A stretch of 64,000 nt of DNA, taken from assembly GCF_017916325.1 (NCBI RefSeq), contig NC_090143.1:124001-188000 (forward strand), given 5' to 3'. The translations under genes and the position numbers were made by a program. Shown here piece after piece: positions 56,286 through 64,000 of the stretch (within the stretch, counting starts at the first letter, position 1; every line of letters starts with the position of its first letter). The notes under the pieces were generated by a model that was not told the DNA's origin, ran no database searches, and saw nothing but the letters and a program-made list of their open reading frames with translations. Source of the DNA: Leishmania martiniquensis (Eukaryota; Euglenozoa; Kinetoplastea; Trypanosomatida; Trypanosomatidae).

Positions 56286-59200
56286 ATGATCTCCTGTGCG
56301 GCCATTCAGCGCCTCGAGCGGTATGGGTCTCTCGGGCTGAAGCGGCACAGCACAGAGGATTTTGTGAGTACATCACTCAAGGACGCGCGACGTGCAAACA
56401 TCTATGCCCTAACGCTACTCAGCTCGTGGAAGGAGGCGGTGCACGCCGTCCGCGGTGGCGGCGCCGATGCTGTCGCCGATGCATCGAAGGAGCCGGCTCG
56501 CTACACAGAATCACTCATCTACGCCGCCAGCTTCGCGGTGGCCCTGACGATGCAACACCTCTTTGAAGTCGACACCTCGGCGGCGGCGGCGGCGGAGGTC
56601 AGCGCGAGCAACAAAATGGCGGGTAGATCGTCTGACCCGGAAAAAATGGCTAAGAGGGCCGCCAGGGAGAGTGCGGGTGCCAGCGGGGGCAGTGGCAGTG
56701 TGAACGACGCGACAGCCGTCTCTTTCATCTTCCAGGACAACTACGCGCAGGCACTCGATCTCTTGACAGTTCTCAAAGAGATGACAGTAGCGATCAGCGG
56801 TGGCCGTGCTCTGCGGAGCAACGCCTCATCTGAGGGCTTCACGAAGGCCGCTGCACATCTGCTTACGAGCAGCACGGACCTCGCTCTCCTCCTACTCAGC
56901 GGCGCATCGACGGGCTCGAGCACTGCTTCGCTGGAAACGGATGCGTCGCTGCTAGAAAGCACCCGCAGTGAAAAGCAGCAACAGCAGCAGTGGGAGGCAA
57001 TCCTTGCGCAGGTGCTCGTGTTGGTGGCTGCGGCAGCGCAGATGCTGCGCCGCGTGCAGGCAAGCTTTCCTATCGAAGATCTTTACCATACCCGGCCTTG
57101 TTCAGCGCTTCTGAGGAACGTCGCGAATAAGCACAGGCAACTCGAGCAGCGACTCAAGAACGTCAGCGGCAGCAGCGACGCAGCCGCCGAGCAGGGCCGG
57201 TGTGCAGCCCGCTACACACGTTTCAGGGCTGCCGATGGTGAGGCGGTGCATCAGGAGGCTACGACGCGTGCTCCAGCGCTGCTGAGTCTGCTGCGCGGGT
57301 ACGTCCACCGGTGCGCACGTCGCGCCACCTCAGGAAGTCAGCAGCCGTTGGCCGCCAGCCTCTTCGCTCTCTTCTCTCTCTTTCAGCGCCTTGCCTTGTT
57401 GCACGGCGCCCTGAGCACCGTCATGACGCTCCTGAAGGGGCCTGCCGCGCAGCTCTGCAGCGCCTGCGAGGATGTGCAGCGTTGGCTGACTCAGCTTCTC
57501 TCCAGCACCGCCTGCAACCGTGCGACCCGCTACGTCGTGTACTTTCGAGAGGATGAGCTGCGGCTCATGCAGCACAATGTTCGCCAGGCCTCCGAGTACG
57601 CGCTGCTTACCTTTGCCACCACGCCGCCTGTCGACCCAGGGCTTGTGGGGCCGCTGCTGCAAGGGGAAACCGAGGCCGGCAGCAATGACGAGGTCACGCA
57701 TGCCCGCGCAGCCCTCGTGCTCGCGCAGTGGTGCGTAAGTGCTCCATTTTTTTTCGAGAGCTTCTGTCGAGACGAATCATGGACCTCCTTCGCGCAGGAG
57801 CAGCGGCGGATTGTGCTGCTGCAGCAGTCCCGTGCACGTCGAGGGCTCGACAGGATGTCGCGCCGGCAGCAGCGGAAGGAGAGGGCGAAGCAGAAGGGGC
57901 TACGTTTGGATGAAGAACGCGGCAGCCGATCCTCCTCGGTATCCGGCGACTCTAGTGATGCTGCTTCTGTGCACAGCAGCGCCTCCGACACCGCGTCCTT
58001 GGCAGGCAGCCGTCAGCGACGGCAGCGCCACGAAGGCAGCGATGGGGACGAAGCGTTGTGTCTCTCCCCGCACCAAACACCAGATCACCACCGTCATCAC
58101 GCTGGCGGCAGCGTTGGTGGCAGTGTGACGTCGCTTTCCAGTCGCGTGTCGCTGCTCTCGACGTTCTCCAAGCACTCAGCTGCCTCTTACCTCTCCTTTC
58201 TCTCTGTGCTGCGGCCATCGACTGTGGCCGGCCTTGCAGGGGGCGGCGCTGGCGCCGGTGGTAGTGCGGACGGCGATGGCGAGGCGACCGCTGCTGACGC
58301 GGATCGGCAGATGCACGAGTCCGAGGATGGCAACACAAACCTGCCTCTCATCCTGCTCGAGCAGCTCACGTTAGGCCTCCATCGCTTCATGGAGGCCTAT
58401 CCGGCAGAGCTGCTAGACCGCTACGGACTGCGCAGTCTGTCGTGGAGCAGCATCGCACGCCTGTTCGCCTTTGTGGAAGGGTCTCTGGCGAACAGGACGA
58501 AGGCGGTAGGCGAGGCAGCAGCAGCAGCAGTAGCACGACGTCAACGTAGTTTCTCCCACAATGGCCAGGAGCCGCCGCAACAACTCCTCGACTTCGCGCA
58601 AGATCTGCGCTACAACAAAGGGATGGGCTACGAGTGTCTCGGGCTGCTATTCGCCAAAGTGGTAGCGCCGCTTCTGGACCCCGCCCCATCGCGGGCGATC
58701 GCGCCGACGTCGCAGCAGTGGCAGTCGTACCACTCCCCTCTGGAGACTAGGAAGTTCGACGGTGATGAGAGAAGCGGTGATGGGGACAGCAGCTTCGGTG
58801 CCGACATGGACGGTAACCGCGCCGATGACGGACTCTTTGCCAACGCCGCCGCGGCGGCAGCCCCCGTGGGACGGGCGGTATTGGCCATCAGCGACGACCC
58901 CGCAACCCGCGCCTCGGTGGAGGCGGCCTTGTCGACGTGCCTGACCGCGTACGAGACCGTCGCACCGCAGGTGGTCGATATGAATCTCCCGACGATCCTC
59001 CGCCTTGCCGCGCGCACCGCGGCCACCTCAGCGGGGCTGGCGACGTCACCCGGCTCCTCCACGTCACCCGCGTCCCTCTCGAGTGTGTTGATCGACTTTA
59101 TGTGCCACATTACGGCTCGGTTGGGCCGCAGCAACGACCTGCCGCACCTCGTCGATGCCCTGCTGGGGCGACACGACGTGGCGGCTATCGGTGGCAGCGA

Positions 59201-62200
59201 TACCGCGCCTGCTATTCACTCGCTGCGTGCGGTGGTGTCGCTGGCCCCGGTGCGGCAGGCACTGATGGAGGCTGCCGGGGCGTCATTGGACCCCGAGAGC
59301 CTTCTGCTGCGACTCAGTGGCGTCGCAGCGGAGCTTGGGAAGGGCATTCATCGAAGCAGCATCAGCAGTCCTCGAGATGGAGAGTGGGGTGAGCAGTCGC
59401 CCACTGCAAGGCCCTGCCGGCGGCAGGGTAGCGCTGAGGTTCAGCGCACGCTTCTCGCGCTGGAACTCATGGAAGCGATTCTCGCGGGGGTGGCACCGAC
59501 GTCGGTCTCGGCGAATGCGGTGCTGGAGCAGACTACCCAACTGGAGCTGTTACTCAGTGCGTCATTCATGGCAGCTGTGGAGGAGCAGAGGAGTGTCAAG
59601 AGCGCAGCAGTAGCACTCGACGGCAATGGAACGGAGACTGAGACGGCTGGTGAGGTCGCCGTGCACGATACGCGCCTGCTACTCATTCAGCACATGTACA
59701 CGATCCGCCAATGCCGTGCCATCACCGTCCTTTGCCTGCAGGACCTCGGCACCCAGCACGTCCACGACTACCTTCGTATGCTCGAGGATGCCCTGTGGCA
59801 GCTGAAAAGTCACGTGGGCACTCTTCTTGGCTCGCTGACGTTAGCGGAGTTGCAGCCGTTGTTGCAGTCGCAATCAGAGCGGGACGGCGCCAACGACGTC
59901 GTCGCTTCCACGTCGCTGGCACCGGCCCAGCTGCAGGCCCCACTCCTCCTGCTGTCGCTCGTCCTCCAGCGTCTGTCGCTAGCGCGCACCGTGAGCGCTG
60001 CCCTTGGGATTCACGCAGGGCCCGCTGAGGAGCTGCGCAACATGGTGGCGCACCTGTGGCACTGCCTCGGCAACGACGGGCTCGGCGCAGATTCGACAAC
60101 ACAGAAGCAGCAGCAACTGCAGTCAACCGGGGCGTCACTGTGGCTGGCGAATGGAATGTCTGCCGAGGAGTGGGCCACCCTCGTGGCGCTTGGCAAGGAG
60201 AAGGATGCGCGCGCCGCGATGGTGGCGCTGCTTCTGCGCTCCGCCGCCTTCGCTTCCACCGAGACGACCGAGACGCCGGCGTGGCTGTCGCGGTGTCTAC
60301 AGTGCGTCCCAGGAACGGTGCTGCGCGCCCTCGTTGAAGCATTTTTGTCCCTTTCCGTAGAGGATTTCGGCGAGCTAGGGCAGCGGCAGTGGATGGCCCT
60401 TACGACGTCGCTCATGACAGTGTACGCGGTGATTGGCCACAACCCCTACTGGCCCTCGGTCCTCGCACACACGGTGCGCTCGGTGATGCACGTGGCACGG
60501 GCGTGGCGGAAGCATGCGAGGGAGATGCGCGGCCGCCTCGAGGTGACCGCAGCGCAGGTCCGTGGCGACGCCGCCGCGTCGACTACGTTCACGCTGCGAA
60601 CGCGGCAGCTCATATCTCTGTTGCTGTGCACCGTGCGCACTGAAGCGCGCGCCGCGGAGGTGCTCCGCCGCGTTCTGTTGACCTTGGCGAAGGAGTCGGC
60701 GGCCGTATCGTTATCGGCAGCAGCCCCGGTCCTGTCACGCAGCGGCATGTCCGTGGCTTACGTAAAAGCACTGAGGGTGCCGGCGACCTCGCTCAGTGAC
60801 CTGAGTGCACCACTTACGCAGACGGCGCCTACCCTCACCGCAGGGTTAAGCGGTGCAGGCGAGGAAGAGGTGGTTGCTGCTTTGAGGGACTTGACGTTCG
60901 AGGATGAACTGCGCGATGTCTGTGTCGAACTCTTCGCCTCTGCCTTTGTGAGGCGTCTCTTTACTCTGGCAGGACTCTGCGATGACCATACGGCGGCGGC
61001 CACGTCGTCACCCTTCTCTACGGCCACGGTCACCATACGTGCATGCATGAGCACGCTCGCGCTGCTATACCAGATCTGTGTGGCAGCCGCGCAGGCGTCG
61101 TGGCGGGCCAAGGCAACGAACGGCGACGTTAAGGCGCTGGTGCACACGCCAGCGGTAGTGTTCATGCACACCGTTGCCGCGGCGTTTCATGCACGCGGCG
61201 CTGCCCTGGCGTCCAGCAACAGTGCCTCCGACAGGGCCGCAGCCGATGCGGCGCTGTCGGCGTTTCTTGAGAACTTTCACAGTCATGGTGAGGCGCACGC
61301 AGAGCGGCACTTGTTCGTCCACATCGCACCCGCCGCCACAGCCGGCGAGAAGGGACAAAGAACTCGCGACACGGCAGAGAGCGATACTGGCGGTATGGCC
61401 AACGCTGCGAGCGCTTCCTCTCCGACGACGTCGATCGCTGCTTCGCCAAGTGCTCTGGACGCGGTGGAGGAGCTGTGGTGTGGGCAGCTGCGACTCGCTG
61501 CGTGCGCTGTGATGCATCTCAGCCACACAGTCGAAGACGAGAGCTCCTCCTCTGCTGACGCGCTACAGCAGGCGTGTATCGCGTTTTGTCAGCTCTTCGC
61601 GTGCATGTGGGCCAGCGCTAACTGCAAGCAGCACCAGATGTCTAAGAGTGGTTTTGGTGGTCGTCGTCGCACCGTTTGTGACGAAGCTAACCTAAATCTT
61701 GGTCACAGCCCAATGGCCAGCAAGCCGACAGCGCGCCAGAGCAGTCTCGCGGGAGGTGTCGACGCATTCCTAGCCTCAGTGCTCTGTCGAGCGCACACGA
61801 CTAGGGATGGCAGCAGCGACGACGTCAGTGGTGCGACAAGTGAGGATCTGCGCTGTCAGCTGACGCGCTTTTTCGGGCCCCAGGCGACAGCGACGGAGGG
61901 AGCAGCGCGCAGTGACGAACACTCGCAGGGCGGCGAGCATGAGCGCGTGTGGACGCAGCTGTTGCGTATTGGCGATGAGGCTGGCGCAAGTGCCTTCTGG
62001 CTCTTGTGGAAGCTCCAGTGCGTTTCTGTCGCCCTTACCGACAGCGCTGCGGCTGACAACGGCTTCCAGACGGAGTCGCAGGCGCGTGTGAAGAAGTTCC
62101 TGGAGGCCTACTATGACCTGAACGCCAGCGTCGGAGGCTATGCGGAGACGGCGATGACCGCGAGCCCTGACGCCCGCCTGGTGACGGCACTACGGGCTGC

Positions 62201-63569
62201 GAGGACGGTTCTTCGCCTTGCACCCGCTGAGGCAGCGCCACCACTCTTCAACGCATTTGTGGGCGACCTGCTGACGCGCATTATTCCCGCAGCGTCGCCA
62301 CGTTCGAGGGCGGCGGCGAGTCTGTCTGGCGGGGCGGCGCCGGCGGCGGCGGCGGAGCTGCTGCTGCATCTGTTTTCCATTCGCCCACGTTTACCAGCTG
62401 ATCAGATGCTGCCACGTGCGCAGCACCTGCTCCTGTGGCTCTCGCACGCGCACTCTTCTGCCGCTTCACTGGAACCGTCGAGGGTGCACCGACGTGCCGG
62501 TCCTTCATGGCCTTCTCTGTGCATCCGCGTCTGCGCCGCTGTCGCTGCGCATCCCGCTGTAGGAAGTGCAGCAGACGCGCCTGCGCTGCTGGACGCGAGG
62601 CACGGCGGAAGGCAACGCAGCAACGGCGACTGTGCCGCACAGGAACTCATCGACAATGTGTGGCTACTGCTGCTTTCGCTGTTGGGGGACTCGAAAGCGC
62701 CACGCAGCGCAGCCGGGTCGCCAGCACCGCCACTGCTCCGAGAAGGTGAAGTGATTCAGCTGATCCTGCTGCTCACCAAGGCTTGGCTGGGGCACCCCGT
62801 GCGCCAGCAGGTGCTGTGGTCCCGCCCAGCAATGCTGCCACCGCTGATGTGCGCCCTGTTCACGTGTGTGATGCGCGGAATGGAGTTGGAGCAGTACTCG
62901 CCACGCCTCCTTAATGTGCTGGCAGGTGGGCTGGCGGCGATGGCAGCCCATGTGGACGCTGCAACGGCGAACGAGGGCGATGACGACGTTGACAGTCTCG
63001 ATGGCGATGGCGATGGTGATAAGGACAGTGGTGAAGGGGAGGCCGAGGGGTCGGCAAGCGGCGTACCACGCGCAAAGGGCGACGGTCATCACGGAAACAA
63101 ACGGCGCCGGCTCGAGGCCGCTACAGAAGCGCGGGCGAAGTCTCCCGCCATCCCCGCGCATGTCAAGCGAGCCGCCCTCGCCGCTGCTACAGCGGCGCTC
63201 GTCGAGGTGGCACACCATCACATGCACGTCTTCACCACCTTCAGCAGTGACACAGACTTTCTCTTCACGGATTTCCTAAAAGTGCTCAGTCAGCACTTCC
63301 TACCCACCGTGACGCGGCCGCCTATCGCCCACCGCGTCGGCGTGCGCATCGCCGGCACGGTGCGGTCGGAGATGACGTTTGCAGATCTTGTGTACACGTG
63401 CGTGGGCAACGTCGAAAGTAAGTCGCTTCTGAAGCAGGCGGCGTTGCGCATGGAGGAGGAGGAGGAAGGGGTGGCGGATGGTGGTGGCAGCGCTGCTGCC
63501 GTGGCCAAGAACGCTGAACGTGGACGAAAGCTGACAGACGGTAGCAGGAGCATCTTTCAGGTCACGTAG
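56286..63569 (+). CDS. Very large helical hypothetical protein
   Basis: The protein is 2427 aa from ATG 56286 (MISCAAIQRLERYGSLG) to TAG at 63567-63569. The sequence is dominated by Leu/Ala-rich alpha-helices across its whole length (for example ALVLAQWCVSAPFFFESF near 478-495, LLLLSLVLQRLSLARTVSAA near 1220-1239 and LLLSLLGDSKAPRSA near 2123), broken by Ser/Gly/Asp-rich loops at about 530-680, 2225-2265 and 2290. This pattern is that of HEAT/ARM-like solenoids such as nucleolar, transport or complex-scaffold proteins. A basic stretch near 2268 (NKRRRLEA) could serve nuclear import. I considered URB1/URB2-type ribosome-assembly factors because of size and style, but no diagnostic motif was recognised. 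No signal peptide or definite membrane span is seen. A real gene is certain, the function is unknown. Confidence 0.88.
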   Translation: MISCAAIQRLERYGSLGLKRHSTEDFVSTSLKDARRANIYALTLLSSWKEAVHAVRGGGADAVADASKEPARYTESLIYAASFAVALTMQHLFEVDTSAAAAAEVSASNKMAGRSSDPEKMAKRAARESAGASGGSGSVNDATAVSFIFQDNYAQALDLLTVLKEMTVAISGGRALRSNASSEGFTKAAAHLLTSSTDLALLLLSGASTGSSTASLETDASLLESTRSEKQQQQQWEAILAQVLVLVAAAAQMLRRVQASFPIEDLYHTRPCSALLRNVANKHRQLEQRLKNVSGSSDAAAEQGRCAARYTRFRAADGEAVHQEATTRAPALLSLLRGYVHRCARRATSGSQQPLAASLFALFSLFQRLALLHGALSTVMTLLKGPAAQLCSACEDVQRWLTQLLSSTACNRATRYVVYFREDELRLMQHNVRQASEYALLTFATTPPVDPGLVGPLLQGETEAGSNDEVTHARAALVLAQWCVSAPFFFESFCRDESWTSFAQEQRRIVLLQQSRARRGLDRMSRRQQRKERAKQKGLRLDEERGSRSSSVSGDSSDAASVHSSASDTASLAGSRQRRQRHEGSDGDEALCLSPHQTPDHHRHHAGGSVGGSVTSLSSRVSLLSTFSKHSAASYLSFLSVLRPSTVAGLAGGGAGAGGSADGDGEATAADADRQMHESEDGNTNLPLILLEQLTLGLHRFMEAYPAELLDRYGLRSLSWSSIARLFAFVEGSLANRTKAVGEAAAAAVARRQRSFSHNGQEPPQQLLDFAQDLRYNKGMGYECLGLLFAKVVAPLLDPAPSRAIAPTSQQWQSYHSPLETRKFDGDERSGDGDSSFGADMDGNRADDGLFANAAAAAAPVGRAVLAISDDPATRASVEAALSTCLTAYETVAPQVVDMNLPTILRLAARTAATSAGLATSPGSSTSPASLSSVLIDFMCHITARLGRSNDLPHLVDALLGRHDVAAIGGSDTAPAIHSLRAVVSLAPVRQALMEAAGASLDPESLLLRLSGVAAELGKGIHRSSISSPRDGEWGEQSPTARPCRRQGSAEVQRTLLALELMEAILAGVAPTSVSANAVLEQTTQLELLLSASFMAAVEEQRSVKSAAVALDGNGTETETAGEVAVHDTRLLLIQHMYTIRQCRAITVLCLQDLGTQHVHDYLRMLEDALWQLKSHVGTLLGSLTLAELQPLLQSQSERDGANDVVASTSLAPAQLQAPLLLLSLVLQRLSLARTVSAALGIHAGPAEELRNMVAHLWHCLGNDGLGADSTTQKQQQLQSTGASLWLANGMSAEEWATLVALGKEKDARAAMVALLLRSAAFASTETTETPAWLSRCLQCVPGTVLRALVEAFLSLSVEDFGELGQRQWMALTTSLMTVYAVIGHNPYWPSVLAHTVRSVMHVARAWRKHAREMRGRLEVTAAQVRGDAAASTTFTLRTRQLISLLLCTVRTEARAAEVLRRVLLTLAKESAAVSLSAAAPVLSRSGMSVAYVKALRVPATSLSDLSAPLTQTAPTLTAGLSGAGEEEVVAALRDLTFEDELRDVCVELFASAFVRRLFTLAGLCDDHTAAATSSPFSTATVTIRACMSTLALLYQICVAAAQASWRAKATNGDVKALVHTPAVVFMHTVAAAFHARGAALASSNSASDRAAADAALSAFLENFHSHGEAHAERHLFVHIAPAATAGEKGQRTRDTAESDTGGMANAASASSPTTSIAASPSALDAVEELWCGQLRLAACAVMHLSHTVEDESSSSADALQQACIAFCQLFACMWASANCKQHQMSKSGFGGRRRTVCDEANLNLGHSPMASKPTARQSSLAGGVDAFLASVLCRAHTTRDGSSDDVSGATSEDLRCQLTRFFGPQATATEGAARSDEHSQGGEHERVWTQLLRIGDEAGASAFWLLWKLQCVSVALTDSAAADNGFQTESQARVKKFLEAYYDLNASVGGYAETAMTASPDARLVTALRAARTVLRLAPAEAAPPLFNAFVGDLLTRIIPAASPRSRAAASLSGGAAPAAAAELLLHLFSIRPRLPADQMLPRAQHLLLWLSHAHSSAASLEPSRVHRRAGPSWPSLCIRVCAAVAAHPAVGSAADAPALLDARHGGRQRSNGDCAAQELIDNVWLLLLSLLGDSKAPRSAAGSPAPPLLREGEVIQLILLLTKAWLGHPVRQQVLWSRPAMLPPLMCALFTCVMRGMELEQYSPRLLNVLAGGLAAMAAHVDAATANEGDDDVDSLDGDGDGDKDSGEGEAEGSASGVPRAKGDGHHGNKRRRLEAATEARAKSPAIPAHVKRAALAAATAALVEVAHHHMHVFTTFSSDTDFLFTDFLKVLSQHFLPTVTRPPIAHRVGVRIAGTVRSEMTFADLVYTCVGNVESKSLLKQAALRMEEEEEGVADGGGSAAAVAKNAERGRKLTDGSRSIFQVT

Positions 63570-64000
63570 CACAGGCGCCCTTCTCTCCCTCCCTCTGTGT
63601 GTCTCTGTGTGTCTGTCGTATGGCTCTACTGTGCCCGTTACCCATTCAGCGACGAGCGTGTCATGGGTGCAGCTCATCTCTCTCTCTCGAAGGTTCTCGT
63701 TTTCTGTCTTGCCGATGCGCTTCGCTACATGTCGCCGAACGGAACAACGGAAAAAAGGGGGGAGGAGGAAGAGAGAGCAGCAAAAGAGGCAGGAGAGGAT
63801 GTGGTGTGACGGTAATTGGCTAAACAGGCGCCACTCTCAGAGCGCCCCCCCCCACACACACACGCACACAAACGTTCGCTTGCGCGCACCATTCCTTTAA
63901 CGAAGCAGAGGGAGAGAAAGAGAGGAACATCGAAGGGGGAATGCGCGCGTCGGCAGACGCTCATCCTCACATGCCGCACTGACGCATACGTTGAGCCATG
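63570..64000 (+). other. 3' UTR / spacer at window end
   Basis: Mixed sequence with short purine runs, a C9 run and CA repeat near 63846-63867. No gene is seen. An ATG is present at the last bases (63998-64000), too close to the edge to judge. Confidence 0.5.

Noticed and set aside
1..64000. tRNA, rRNA, snRNA or snoRNA genes
   Set aside because: No cloverleaf, conserved box or rRNA segment could be recognised by eye; snoRNA clusters in spacers cannot be excluded without a covariance-model search.

Overview
The window looks like a piece of a trypanosomatid chromosome, most likely Leishmania or a close relative. The evidence is: GC-rich DNA; eleven long intronless reading frames, all on the + strand; spacers of 0.8 to 4 kb made of pyrimidine runs and (CA)n/(TG)n microsatellites; and a polypyrimidine tract ending in AG shortly before nearly every start, as expected for spliced-leader trans-splicing. 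No bacterial ribosome-binding sites, operator-like sites, tRNAs or rRNAs were seen. The species cannot be fixed from the sequence alone. The layout fits one directional gene cluster transcribed as a polycistron and cut into single mRNAs by coupled trans-splicing and polyadenylation.

Left part (1-19004): a 5'-truncated large protein of unknown role (1-4476); a 1123-residue low-complexity protein with one membrane segment (6384-9755); an unusually long 4-kb spacer (9756-13814), part of which looks like decayed coding sequence on the minus strand; a 565-residue protein with features of a divergent EB1-type microtubule plus-end protein (13815-15512); and a 219-residue one-membrane-span protein that may be mitochondrial (17193-17852).

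Middle (19005-42156): a 1871-residue unknown protein (19005-24620); a 2099-residue coiled-coil protein (25939-32238); a greatly enlarged ATG6/Beclin-1 homologue (33021-36920); and a WDR17-like protein with a WD40 propeller region followed by an alpha-solenoid (37933-42156).

Right part (44568-63569): a 1973-residue nuclear-type protein with polyglutamine tracts, a tandemly duplicated C-terminal module and an arginine/serine tail; a 921-residue acidic, probably nuclear protein with a possible PWWP-like N-terminus; and a 2427-residue helical protein of unknown role. Functional links are limited: ATG6 points to autophagy and PI3-kinase, the EB1-like and coiled-coil proteins to cytoskeleton, and two proteins to nuclear RNA or chromatin work. 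Neighbouring genes in such clusters need not share a pathway.

The strongest non-coding signals are a perfect 42-bp inverted repeat with a 32-bp spacer (42612-42727), a perfect 46-bp palindrome (55085-55130), a near-perfect palindrome 14 nt after the WDR17-like stop codon (42171-42198), and a short upstream ORF whose stop overlaps the ATG6 start. Functional names rest on motif recognition by eye. No database search was possible.
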